NCBI GenBank assembly: GCA_002403895.1
Contig: DHIQ01000224.1
Span: forward strand, 1 to 18,766
Direction: 5' to 3'
From: Candidatus Neomicrothrix sp. UBA4742
Lineage (GTDB): Bacteria; Actinomycetota; Acidimicrobiia; Acidimicrobiales; Acidimicrobilacustridaceae
DNA: 18,766 bases
The translations under genes were made by a program, and so were the position numbers. Below the pieces are notes generated by a model. That model was not told the origin of the DNA. It made no database searches and saw only the letters and a list, made by a program, of their open reading frames with translations. Shown here piece by piece: positions 6,971-14,464 of the stretch (its first letter is position 1; the number at the start of each line of letters is the position of its first letter).

Positions 6971-7633
6971 CTACCTGCCGCCTCCGTAGCCGTCGCCCCG
7001 GTTGCCGCCACCCGACCCCGGCCCATCGCCCTTGGGAGCCGAGCCCGTGCCGTCGTTCTTCGGATTGCCGCCGTTGGGAGCGTTCTTCGGATCAGCGGGG
7101 TTCGTCTTGGGATCACCCGTCGGGTCGGGCTTGGGCGACTGGTGGCTCGGATCGACGCCGGCGTGACCGTCCCCCGGGATCGTCGTCGTCGCCGGTCCGG
7201 CGCCGGTCGTCGAGGTCGGAGCGAAGGTGGTGGTCTCCCCACCACCGGGGCGGGTGTCCACGCTGGTCCCGTCGGCCGGCACCGGGAGGTTGATACCCAC
7301 CGGTCGACAGGCCGAGGCCACGGCGCGTTGGAGAGGATCAGGCAGCGTGCCGGCGGCGGCGGCCCCAGCCGAGCCGAGCACCACCGCCCCGGCCAGGCCC
7401 GCGGCGATCAGACCCTTGCGCGACCGGTAGGCGGACAGGGAGATAGCGGACCGCGTCCGCCCGGCCTGGCGCGCCGCCCCCATGGCGGCCACATGGCGCT
7501 GGGCGGTGGCCGGGTCGGGCTCGATGAGGAAAGCGGCGCGCAGGTCGGAAGCGATCGCCTCCTCGGCCGGGCTCAGCGCCCGGTCGTGGTCCCGAAGGTC
7601 GTTCCTACCGTCCATCACAAGAGCAATCGCCAT
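6971..7633 (-). CDS. Single-pass membrane protein, probable anti-sigma partner, with disordered tail
   Basis: About 220 aa. The cytoplasmic N-terminal part (to about residue 80) contains a short helical motif, LSPAEEAIASDLRAAF ... DPATAQRHVAAM, of the kind found in proteins encoded directly after ECF sigma genes in actinobacteria. One membrane segment follows (around GLIAAGLAGAVVLGSAGAAAAG), then an extracytoplasmic region with one Cys and a long Gly/Pro/Asn/Asp/Lys-rich tail with repeated PKNDG-like elements ending in GYGGGR. It lacks the classical HxxxCxxC zinc motif of ZAS anti-sigma factors. The role as anti-sigma factor is inferred from gene order only. The start is either ATG 7633 or ATG 7615; neither has a strong ribosome binding site. 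It lies 64 bp downstream of the sigma gene on the same strand. Confidence 0.7.
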   Translation of the reverse strand: MAIALVMDGRNDLRDHDRALSPAEEAIASDLRAAFLIEPDPATAQRHVAAMGAARQAGRTRSAISLSAYRSRKGLIAAGLAGAVVLGSAGAAAAGTLPDPLQRAVASACRPVGINLPVPADGTSVDTRPGGGETTTFAPTSTTGAGPATTTIPGDGHAGVDPSHQSPKPDPTGDPKTNPADPKNAPNGGNPKNDGTGSAPKGDGPGSGGGNRGDGYGGGR

Positions 7634-7697
7634 GGTGAGCCGATTTGATCCTGCCTCATGCGAACTTGTCCCGGTCGGACGGCAGATCGTCGGGTGC

Positions 7698-8276
7698 TCA
7701 CCACGGCTCTTGCTCCGCCAGATTCCGGGCCAGCGAAGCAAACGACCGCCGCAGCAGGGCCTTCACCGCGGATTCGCTCTTGCCAGTGATGCGGCAGATG
7801 TCCCTGATCGGCAGGTCGGCCAGCACCCGGAGCATGAGGACCGACTGCTGCTCCTCGGTGAGTTGGCTCATGGCCTCGATCACCCCGCCCACCCGCAGCC
7901 GGGCGATGGCCGTGGCCTCGACGTCGCCGGCCTCGGTCCGGGTCTCGGTCACCTCCACGGGCAGTCCGCTGTCTTCGCGGCGGCGGCCCTGCCGGCGCAG
8001 GTCATCCACCCGGCGTCGGTAGGCGATGGTCAGCACCCAGGTCCGGAAATGGTCCTCATCTCCGGTGAAGGTGTCGATGGCATCCATGACCGAGACGAAC
8101 ACGTCGGCAGTCAGGTCCTCGGGGCTCTCGGCCCCGTTGGCCCGCAGGTACCCGAGCACGAGGGGGGACAGGTCCCGGTAGAGCGAGGCGATGGCGTCGG
8201 GCTCGCCGTCGCTGGCCTGGGCCAGGGTCTCGGCGAAGGCATCGTGGTCTTCATCGCGCCATCGGGTAAACCTCAC
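7698..8276 (-). CDS. ECF-type RNA polymerase sigma factor
   Basis: 192 aa, the normal size for a sigma-70 family ECF factor. Region 2 covers about residues 25-100 (IASLYRDLSPLVLGYL, then DLTADVFVSVMDAI and HFRTWVLTIAYRRRVDDLRR). Region 4 covers about 135-187 (LTEEQQSVLMLRVLADLPIRDICRITGKSESAVKALLRR), including a helix-turn-helix. It directs transcription of a stress or envelope regulon that cannot be named from sequence. The start is GTG 8276, with a weak GGA upstream. It is followed by the membrane protein above and is divergent from the KstR-type promoter of the second amidohydrolase, with 163 bp between the start codons. Confidence 0.9.
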   Translation of the reverse strand: MRFTRWRDEDHDAFAETLAQASDGEPDAIASLYRDLSPLVLGYLRANGAESPEDLTADVFVSVMDAIDTFTGDEDHFRTWVLTIAYRRRVDDLRRQGRRREDSGLPVEVTETRTEAGDVEATAIARLRVGGVIEAMSQLTEEQQSVLMLRVLADLPIRDICRITGKSESAVKALLRRSFASLARNLAEQEPW

Positions 8277-8415
8277 TTGATTCCATCGGCCTTCTAGAGA
8301 GGAACTTGATCAACCCGCCCCAATCGCACGTTCGCGCTCGCTGGGATGACGCCGGTCCGCTCGGAAGCCTATGGCGGGACCTCGTCGGGTCCGCGCACCC
8401 TCGGCGCCAACGCAC

Positions 8416-8433
8416 GAGAACGTGTTCTAGTGT
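8416..8433 (+). promoter_or_regulatory. KstR-like operator overlapping a leaderless promoter
   Basis: GAGAACGTGTTCTA (8416-8429) matches TnnAACnnGTTnnA in all positions except the first (G for T). A -10-like TAGTGT (8428-8433) overlaps its right edge, and six bases separate it from ATG 8440. This is the same geometry as at 1051-1075 and indicates a leaderless, repressor-controlled start for the second amidohydrolase. Confidence 0.75.
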
Positions 8434-8439
8434 CGGGCC

Positions 8440-9303
8440 ATGAGCATGCCGACCGGGATCCCGGTGATCGAGACGTTCCTCGGCTTCCCCAGCCGCAACC
8501 GGGCCGACGTCTACAAGTTCCTGGCGCCGCACCTGCGTGACGAGGAGAGCAAGGGCTTCTCCTTCCCCGCCCAATACCTGTTCAAGGACGTGCCCGCCGA
8601 CCTGGACGACAATGTCGACCCGGTGGCCGTCGTGATCGACAACCTCGATCGCTTCGGCATCGAGCGGGGCATGATTTCGGTCGGGCCCGGCAAGGATGAC
8701 GCCGAGCGGGCCATCCGCAACCACCCCGATCGCTTCATCACCTCCATCTCGGTCGACCCCAACGATGGAATGGACGCGCTGCGCCAGATGGTGGCGGCGT
8801 ACGAGACCTACGGCATCAAGGCGGTGACCACCTTCCCGGCCGGCGCCCAGGTCGCCATCAACGACAAGCGCTACTACCCGATCTACGCCAAGTGCTGCGA
8901 GCTCGACATCCCCATCTTCTCCTGCGCCGGGACCCCCGGACCCCGGGTGCCGTTCGAGCCGCAGAAGGTCGAACACATCGACGAGGTGTGCTGGTTCTTC
9001 CCGGAACTCACCTTCGTCACCCGCCACGGGTGCGAGCCGTGGACCGACCTGGCCGTCAAGCTGATGCTGAAGTGGCCCAACCTCTACTACTCGACCTCGG
9101 CCTTCGCCCCCCGCCACTACCCGAAGGCCATCATCGACTACGCCAACACCCGGGGCGCCGACAAGATCCTCTACGCCGGCTACTTCCCCGCCGGGCTGAC
9201 CTACGACCGCATCTGGGGCGACATGCCCAACGTCGGCTTCAAAGACGACGTCTGGCCCAAGTTCCTGAGGGAAAACGCCCTCAAGGTCTTGAAGCTCGAC
9301 TGA
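8440..9303 (+). CDS. Amidohydrolase-2-fold protein lacking canonical metal ligands (paralogue B)
   Basis: 287 aa, paralogue of the protein at 1075-1944. The two agree best from residue about 140 onward, where NDKR, YPIYAKC, DEVCWFFPEL, FVTRHGCEPW, KWPNLYYSTSAFAPR and IIDYANTRGADK are shared. The N-terminal half has diverged strongly. The same canonical metal positions are altered: ETFLG where DxHxH is expected, Cys for the strand-5 His (FSCAG) and Tyr in the last motif (YAGYFP), with the strand-6 His kept. It is monocistronic: it starts under its own KstR-like operator and ends 6 bp from the convergent thiolase-fold gene. No ribosome binding site precedes ATG 8440, consistent with leaderless translation; ATG 8446 is an alternative. 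Reaction and substrate unknown. Confidence 0.88.
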   Translation: MSMPTGIPVIETFLGFPSRNRADVYKFLAPHLRDEESKGFSFPAQYLFKDVPADLDDNVDPVAVVIDNLDRFGIERGMISVGPGKDDAERAIRNHPDRFITSISVDPNDGMDALRQMVAAYETYGIKAVTTFPAGAQVAINDKRYYPIYAKCCELDIPIFSCAGTPGPRVPFEPQKVEHIDEVCWFFPELTFVTRHGCEPWTDLAVKLMLKWPNLYYSTSAFAPRHYPKAIIDYANTRGADKILYAGYFPAGLTYDRIWGDMPNVGFKDDVWPKFLRENALKVLKLD

Positions 9304-9309
9304 GCCGGG

Positions 9310-10476
9310 TCAAGGCTTGTCGGCCCCCACGACCCACATGGCGAAGAACTGCGAGCCGCCACCGTAGGCATGGCCCAGCGCGGTACGAGCCCCGTCGATC
9401 TGGTGCTCACCGGCCTGGCCCCGCACCTGCATGGCCGCTTCGGCAAAGCGCAGCATGCCCGAGGCGCCGATCGGGTTGGACGACAGCACGCCGCCCGAGC
9501 AGTTCACCGGCAACTCACCCGTCATCTGGGTGACCCCGTCCTCGACGTAGCGCCAGCCTTCGCCGATGGGGGCAAAGCCCAGGTTCTCCAGCCACATGGG
9601 CTCGAACCAGGAGAACGGGACGTACATCTCGACCACGTCGATCTCCCGCAGCGGGTCGGTGATGCCCGCTTGGGCGAAGACGTCGGCGGCGCAGTCCTGG
9701 CCGCCTTGGGGGTTCACCTGGTCGCGTCCGGCGAACATCGTCGGCTCGCTGCGGAGCGCGGTGCCCTTCACCCAGGCCGGCGCTCGTCCGGCGGCCGCAG
9801 CGGCGTCCCCACCGGCCTCGTTGGTCAGCACCATGGCGCAGGCCCCATCGGAGGACGGGCACGTCTCCGAGTAGCGAATCGGGTCCCACAACATCATCGA
9901 GTCCTTGACGGAATCGAACGTGATGCCTTCCTCGTGAAGATGGGCGTAGGGGTTCTTGAGGGCGTTGAGTCGATCCTTGAGGGCCACCAGGATGCCGATG
10001 TGGTCGGGCGCGCCCGAGCGCGCCATGTACGAGCGGATGTGGGGAGCGAAGTACCCGCCGGCGCCGGCGTGCATCGGCGGCTGGAACGGCATCGACACCG
10101 ACAGCGCCCACATGGCCTCTGACTCGGACTGCTTCTCGAAGGCCACGGTGAGCACCCGTTCATGGATTCCCGACGCGATGAGGTCGCTGGCCACGATGGC
10201 GGTCGATCCCCCCACCGAGCCGGCGGTGTGCACCCGGAACATGGGCTTGCCCACCGCGCCCAGCGCGTCGGCCAGGTACAGCTCCGGCATCATCACGCCC
10301 TCGAAGAAGTCCGGGGCCTTGCCGATCACCACGGCGTCGATGTCCGACCACGTCATCCCGGCGTCGCCGAGGGCGCGCCGCGCGGCGGTGCGCACCACGC
10401 CCGCGATCGACCCGTCGTTGGTGGACTGGTGCTTGGTCTGGCCGATGCCGACGATGGCTACTCGTTCCTTGCCCAT
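9310..10476 (-). CDS. Thiolase-fold lipid-transfer/aldolase-type protein (Ltp-like, copy 2)
   Basis: 388 aa, thiolase superfamily of the SCP-x/Ltp type. The fold is clear (VAIVGIGQTKHQ start, DGACAMVL, GGVLSSNPIGASG, GHAYGGGSQ end), but the catalytic Cys of thiolases is missing: the VHTAGSVGGSTA segment (about 82-93) has Gly/Ser there, and the active His of GHPxG is Asn (N334). Tyr residues lie at about 285 (EMYVPF) and 371 (HAYGGG). Ltp2-type steroid side-chain retro-aldolases work with Tyr residues and a DUF35 partner, so a retro-aldol role is inferred. The start ATG 10476 overlaps the preceding stop in TGATG and has GGAGGG upstream; in-frame extension to 10626 is rejected. Last gene of a four-gene coupled operon. 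Confidence 0.88.
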   Translation of the reverse strand: MGKERVAIVGIGQTKHQSTNDGSIAGVVRTAARRALGDAGMTWSDIDAVVIGKAPDFFEGVMMPELYLADALGAVGKPMFRVHTAGSVGGSTAIVASDLIASGIHERVLTVAFEKQSESEAMWALSVSMPFQPPMHAGAGGYFAPHIRSYMARSGAPDHIGILVALKDRLNALKNPYAHLHEEGITFDSVKDSMMLWDPIRYSETCPSSDGACAMVLTNEAGGDAAAAAGRAPAWVKGTALRSEPTMFAGRDQVNPQGGQDCAADVFAQAGITDPLREIDVVEMYVPFSWFEPMWLENLGFAPIGEGWRYVEDGVTQMTGELPVNCSGGVLSSNPIGASGMLRFAEAAMQVRGQAGEHQIDGARTALGHAYGGGSQFFAMWVVGADKP

Positions 10477-11531
10477 CACTCGCCCTCCAGGACGCACACG
10501 AGGTTCTGTTGCAGGCACGGCCCCGACGTGGCGTGGGCCACTGCCCGGTCGCCACCGCCGCGGCTGATGCGGGTGGCGGCCTCTCCGATACGGATCAACC
10601 CGGCGGTCATGATCGGGTTGGCGCACAAGGGCCCGCCGGACGGGTTCACGTCCACGCCGTCGGCCAGACCGAGGGCGTCACCGATGATCAGTTCTTGATG
10701 CGAAAAGGGCGCGTGCAGCTCGGCCAGGTCCACTGGTCCGTCGGCCACCCCGGCCCGGGCCGCAGCCTGTTCGGTGGAGACCGACCGGGTGAGATCGCGC
10801 AGACCCAGGGCGTGGGCCTCGATGCGATGGTCGATGCCTCGGATCCAGGCCGGGCGATCGCTCAACTCCCGAGCGGCATCACCGGCGGCGATGACCACGA
10901 CGGCCGCCCCGTCGGTGATCGGCGGGCAGTCGTGCTTGCGCAGTGGCGCCACGAACTCGGGCTCCGCCAGCAACGCTGCGGGATCCACCTCACCACCGAG
11001 CTGGGCGTAGGGATTAGTGGCGCCCGCCCGGCGATTCCGGGCCACCACCTCGGCCATCTGTTCAACCGTGAAGGTTCCGGCCTCGAGTCCCACCCGGGCC
11101 TGTAGGGCCGCCATCGACACCGGGTCCAGCCACAGCGGGCCGACGGTGTAGGGATCCATCTGGCGGCTCAGCACCCGGCGGATGTCACCCGGCGACGACT
11201 TGCCGTAGGCGTAGATGAGGGCGACGTCGGTCTTGCCCATCTGCATCTTGACCCAGGCCTCGTACAGGGCCCAGGCCCCGTCCATGTCGACGTGGGATTC
11301 AGAGATGGGCGGCCACGGCCCGAACGCGTCCAGCGACATCACGAACGAGAACGGCTGGCCGGCCAGGTAGTCCGAGCTGGCCGAGCAGACGAAGTCGATT
11401 CGGTCCTTGGGGATGCCGGAACCGGCGAGCGCCTCGCCCATGAGCGGCATCAGCATCTCGACTTCGTTGATGTCGGAGACCTCACGGGCGTGATGGGTCT
11501 GGGCGAACGACACAACGGCGACGTCACGCAT
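10476..11531 (-). CDS. Thiolase-fold lipid-transfer-type protein (copy 1)
   Basis: 351 aa, more diverged and shorter than copy 2. It keeps the thiolase core (DVAVVSFAQT start, DGAAVVVIA, ELHAPFSHQE, NPSGGPLCANP, HATSGPC). The nucleophilic Cys position is occupied by a SHVDMDG segment (about 79-85) and the catalytic His by Asn (N305). Cys303 and Cys339 remain near the pocket. A Claisen thiolase reaction is therefore unlikely; a partner or aldolase-type subunit of copy 2 is the best inference. Its ATG shares one base with the stop of the DUF35 gene upstream (TGATG), and its own stop shares one base with the start of copy 2, so the proteins are probably made in fixed ratio. Confidence 0.85.
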   Translation of the reverse strand: MRDVAVVSFAQTHHAREVSDINEVEMLMPLMGEALAGSGIPKDRIDFVCSASSDYLAGQPFSFVMSLDAFGPWPPISESHVDMDGAWALYEAWVKMQMGKTDVALIYAYGKSSPGDIRRVLSRQMDPYTVGPLWLDPVSMAALQARVGLEAGTFTVEQMAEVVARNRRAGATNPYAQLGGEVDPAALLAEPEFVAPLRKHDCPPITDGAAVVVIAAGDAARELSDRPAWIRGIDHRIEAHALGLRDLTRSVSTEQAAARAGVADGPVDLAELHAPFSHQELIIGDALGLADGVDVNPSGGPLCANPIMTAGLIRIGEAATRISRGGGDRAVAHATSGPCLQQNLVCVLEGE

Positions 11532-12052
11532 CAGGCGTTGTCCTTGTAGCTCTCGAACGACGCGTCGGGTTCGCCGTTGGGTCGGAAGTGACGGATGCTC
11601 TCGAGGGTCGGGCCGATCTCGTCGTCAGGCACCCAGACCGCCTCGACCCGCATGCCCGAGTGCACCTGGTCGTAGGGGACCTCCTGGATGAGGTGCATGA
11701 TCGGGATGTCGGAGCCGTCGAGCAGGATCAGCGCGCCCACATACGGAATCTCCATGAGCGTGCCCATGAACGCCACGTTGACCACGCAGAACGAGGTGAC
11801 GGTGCCGGTGTGGGCCAGCTCGACGTCCTCCTCGGTGGGCACGCCGTCGGTGGGGCACGACCCGCGGGGCGGCACATAAACCTTGTGGCACACCGGGCAG
11901 CGTTGGCCGACCAACCGCTTGTTGGCCACGTTGTGCAGGAAGCGGCTGCTGGCCCGACCGGCGGTGTAGACGTAGTCGAGGCGGGCCGGGGTGCGGATGG
12001 ACTTGACCGGCTCGACGCCCTGGAGGCTGGCCGGCAGAGTGACGTCACTCAT
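11531..12052 (-). CDS. DUF35/OB-fold protein with zinc ribbon
   Basis: 173 aa. A helical N-terminus is followed by a rubredoxin-like zinc ribbon (RCPVCHKVYVPPRGSCPTD, about residues 51-69; three Cys, with a non-Cys residue at the usual fourth place) and an OB-fold domain (HTGTVTSFCVVN, YVGALILLDG, VEAVWVPDDE). DUF35 proteins bind acyl-CoA and pair with thiolase-fold enzymes, as ChsH2 does with Ltp2 in cholesterol side-chain cleavage. Here it precedes a thiolase-fold gene with a 1-nt overlap and follows another DUF35 gene with a 4-nt ATGA overlap. The role as an acyl-CoA-positioning subunit is inferred from that family precedent. Confidence 0.88.
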   Translation of the reverse strand: MSDVTLPASLQGVEPVKSIRTPARLDYVYTAGRASSRFLHNVANKRLVGQRCPVCHKVYVPPRGSCPTDGVPTEEDVELAHTGTVTSFCVVNVAFMGTLMEIPYVGALILLDGSDIPIMHLIQEVPYDQVHSGMRVEAVWVPDDEIGPTLESIRHFRPNGEPDASFESYKDNA

Positions 12053-12591
12053 TCGGGGACCCCCTCGGGCTCGAAGCAGGCGATGTCGAGGATGTGTCCG
12101 ACCCGATAGCCGCTGTCGTCACTGCCCGCGCTCGTCCCCCCATCCGCTTCGGTGTCGACGTCGGCCGGGCGGGCGGGCAGCCAGCGGGCCTTGACCCGCA
12201 TGCCGGTGGCCATGACCGCCTGATCGCCGTCGGTGTCGACGGCGTGCACCAGGTCCGTATCGGCCCCATCGAGGCGGATCATGGCCCAGGCGAAAGGGCG
12301 ATCGAGGGGCTGGTCGGTGAGGGGCTCGTTCACCCAGCACCACGTGGTCACGACGCCGGCGTCACCCACCTCGACGATCTCCGTGAGCTCCTCGGCGGTG
12401 ACCGGGTCGTACTCCTGCGGCGGCACGATGACCCGGCCATCGGCGCCCTTGATGCCGACGATGATGCCCTCGCGCATGCCGGTCATGAACGCCCCGATGA
12501 CCGGTCCAGTGGTCCGGCTGAACGGATACTCGATGACGTTCGGAGCCTTCAGGACGTCCCCGCCCGTGGGTGCTCCAGCGGTGCTGCTCAC
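12049..12591 (-). CDS. DUF35/OB-fold protein without zinc-ribbon cysteines
   Basis: 180 aa from GTG 12591, chosen because GAGGGGGA lies six bases upstream; the open frame continues to 12801 but overlaps the divergent synthetase gene. The region that forms the zinc ribbon in relatives is present in outline (FMTGMREGIIVGIKG ... RVIVPPQEYDP) but contains no cysteine. The OB-fold part is intact (VGDAGVVTTWCWV, FAWAMIRLDGAD, RVKARWLP) and is followed by an acidic Gly-rich insertion (about 146-165). First gene of the DUF35/DUF35/thiolase/thiolase operon, transcribed from the divergent promoter region containing the operator at 12634. It probably forms a heteromer with the next gene's product. Confidence 0.85.
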   Translation of the reverse strand: MSSTAGAPTGGDVLKAPNVIEYPFSRTTGPVIGAFMTGMREGIIVGIKGADGRVIVPPQEYDPVTAEELTEIVEVGDAGVVTTWCWVNEPLTDQPLDRPFAWAMIRLDGADTDLVHAVDTDGDQAVMATGMRVKARWLPARPADVDTEADGGTSAGSDDSGYRVGHILDIACFEPEGVPE

Positions 12592-12633
12592 GTTGATTCC
12601 CCCTCGGTCCCGGGTTGGCCTGCGGCAGAGTAC

Positions 12634-12647
12634 TGTAACGCGTTCTA
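12634..12647. promoter_or_regulatory. KstR-like operator between divergent units
   Basis: TGTAACGCGTTCTA is an exact match to TnnAACnnGTTnnA. It lies in the 100-bp gap between the DUF35 start (GTG 12591) and the acyl-CoA synthetase start (ATG 12692). -10-like hexamers flank it on both strands (TACTTT at 12646-12651 on plus; TACTCT on minus at 12632-12627), so one site could control both directions. Confidence 0.78.
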
Positions 12648-12691
12648 CTTTGCCGCCAGGCACGCTGATGACGATCCCGGGGGGACAAGCG

Positions 12692-14245
12692 ATGACCGAG
12701 TTGGGCTTCTGGAAGATGGCCACGGCTGATCCCGAGCGGATGGCGCTCATCACCCCCGACGGGCTGGAACACCGCGCCGGCGAGCTGCTGGCCGCCGCCA
12801 ACCAGATCAGTCACGGTCTCCGCGCCCTCGGTCTCGAGCGGGGCGACACGGTGGCGGTGGTGTTGCCCAACAGTTTCGAGATGCTGGCCGTCTACCTCGG
12901 GGCGACCCAGGTCGGCCTCTACATAACCCCCATCAACCACCACCTCGTCGGCCCGGAGATCGCCTACATCGTCAACGACAGCGATGCCAAGGTGCTGGTG
13001 GGCCATGAGCGCTTCGCGGCGGAGCTGGAGAAGGCCATCACCGAGCTCGCCACGCTGCCGGCCGACCGCCGCTTCGCGCTCGGCACGGTCGACGGCTTCC
13101 GCCCCTACACCGAGCTGCCTGAGGGTCAACCGACCACGGCTCCCGATGACCGCATCGCCGGTGCGCCCATGCACTACACGTCGGGCACCACCGGGCGACC
13201 CAAGGGGGTCAAGCGCAAGCTGGTGGACATCGACCCCGACGTGCTGGGTGAGCTCTACAGCGGCTTCCAGGGGATGTTCGGTGTACAGCCCCTCGACGGA
13301 AACGTGCACATCACCGGCTCTCCGCTCTACCACACGGCCGTGCTCATGTGGACGGCCAACGCGCTGCACATGGGCCATGCCGTGGTGGTCATGGACAAGT
13401 GGTCGCCCGGGAGCATGCTCCAGCTCATCGACCGCCACGGCGTCACCACCAGCCACATGGTGCCCACCCAGTTCCACCGGATGCTGGCCCTGCCCGAGGA
13501 CGTGCGCATGTCCTACGACGTGTCGTCCCTGCGCTGCATGGTCCACGCCGCCGCCCCGTGCCCGCCTGACGTCAAGCGCCGGATGATCAAGTGGTGGGGC
13601 GACGCCATCATGGAGTACTACGCGGCGACCGAGGGGGGCGGCACGATCGTCACCGCCGCGGAGTGGATGACCAAGCCGGGGACGGTGGGCAAGGCGTGGC
13701 CGGGCTCGGAGATCCGCATCCTCGACGAGAACGGCCAGGACGTGGTCACCGGCGCAGAGGGCACGGTGTACATGAGCCTCGCCCTGGCCGACTTCGAGTA
13801 CAAGGGCGACGCGGCCAAGACGGCCGAGAACCGCACTGCCGGCTTCTTCACCGTCGGGGACTGGGGCCTGCTCGACGAGGACGGGTACCTGTTCCTCAAG
13901 GACCGCAAGTCCGACATGATCATCTCGGGCGGGGTGAACATCTACCCGGCCGAGATCGAGGGGGAGCTGCTCACGTTCCCCAAGATCGGCGACGCGGCCG
14001 TCTTCGGCATCCCCAACGACGACTGGGGTGAAGAGATCAAGGCGGTCATCCAGCCGGCCGAGGGCATCGAGCCCGACGACGCGCTGCGCGACGAGATCAT
14101 TGGCTTCTGCATCGAGCGGCTGGCCAGCTACAAGCGGCCGAAGTCGATCGACTTCGTGCCGGAGCTCCCCCGCGACCCGAGCGGCAAGCTCTACAAGCGC
14201 AAGCTGCGCGACCCCTACTGGGAAGGTCGCGGCGCCCGCATCTGA
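12692..14245 (+). CDS. Acyl-CoA synthetase (FadD family, AMP-forming)
   Basis: 517 aa, ANL superfamily. It activates a carboxylic acid to its CoA thioester via an acyl-adenylate. The P-loop A3 motif is YTSGTTGRPKG (about 162-172), the A5 region is MEYYAATEGG, the A8 hinge is LKDRKSDMIISGGVNIYPAEIE, and the A10 lysine lies in SGKLYKRK (about 497-504). ATG 12692 follows GGGGGGA (12679-12685) at ideal spacing and gives the MTELGFWK opening common in this family; ATG 12668 is in frame but lacks such a site, and the frame back to 12233 is spurious. It is divergent from the DUF35/thiolase operon across a KstR-like operator. A steroid or branched side-chain acid is an inferred substrate. Confidence 0.93.
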   Translation: MTELGFWKMATADPERMALITPDGLEHRAGELLAAANQISHGLRALGLERGDTVAVVLPNSFEMLAVYLGATQVGLYITPINHHLVGPEIAYIVNDSDAKVLVGHERFAAELEKAITELATLPADRRFALGTVDGFRPYTELPEGQPTTAPDDRIAGAPMHYTSGTTGRPKGVKRKLVDIDPDVLGELYSGFQGMFGVQPLDGNVHITGSPLYHTAVLMWTANALHMGHAVVVMDKWSPGSMLQLIDRHGVTTSHMVPTQFHRMLALPEDVRMSYDVSSLRCMVHAAAPCPPDVKRRMIKWWGDAIMEYYAATEGGGTIVTAAEWMTKPGTVGKAWPGSEIRILDENGQDVVTGAEGTVYMSLALADFEYKGDAAKTAENRTAGFFTVGDWGLLDEDGYLFLKDRKSDMIISGGVNIYPAEIEGELLTFPKIGDAAVFGIPNDDWGEEIKAVIQPAEGIEPDDALRDEIIGFCIERLASYKRPKSIDFVPELPRDPSGKLYKRKLRDPYWEGRGARI

Positions 14246-14464
14246 GGTCCCCGACCCCAGGTCGCGCCGACCCCGGTCCGGGATCGTGCCACGAACCACC
14301 GTGGCGGTAGCCAACAGCACGAACTCATCCACGGCGGACCGCGTGGGCTCCGATGCCGAGCAGGACCTCGATGGCCGGTGCCAGCACGAGATGCAGGCGT
14401 CCACCAACCGCACGATCCCGAATGGGGGGACGGGCTTGGGTGACGGGCCGGGCCGCAGCCGGAC
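14246..14464. other. Intergenic gap with a small hairpin
   Basis: This 219-bp gap separates the converging synthetase and PH-domain genes. GCCACG (14288-14293) and CGTGGC (14300-14305) form a 6-bp stem with a 6-nt loop and could act as a weak terminator; there is no T run. I see no credible coding sequence, RNA gene or repeat in the rest. Confidence 0.4.

Noticed and set aside
9310..10476. Classical biosynthetic or degradative thiolase
   Set aside because: The active Cys and His are absent, so a Claisen condensation or thiolysis role is not supported.
12233..12691. N-terminal extension of the acyl-CoA synthetase
   Set aside because: It runs antisense through the DUF35 gene and the operator; the ATG at 12692 has a strong ribosome binding site and the family-typical opening.
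12362..14413. 683-codon minus-strand frame opposite the acyl-CoA synthetase
   Set aside because: It is a shadow of the synthetase gene caused by high GC content; the translation has no recognisable domain.
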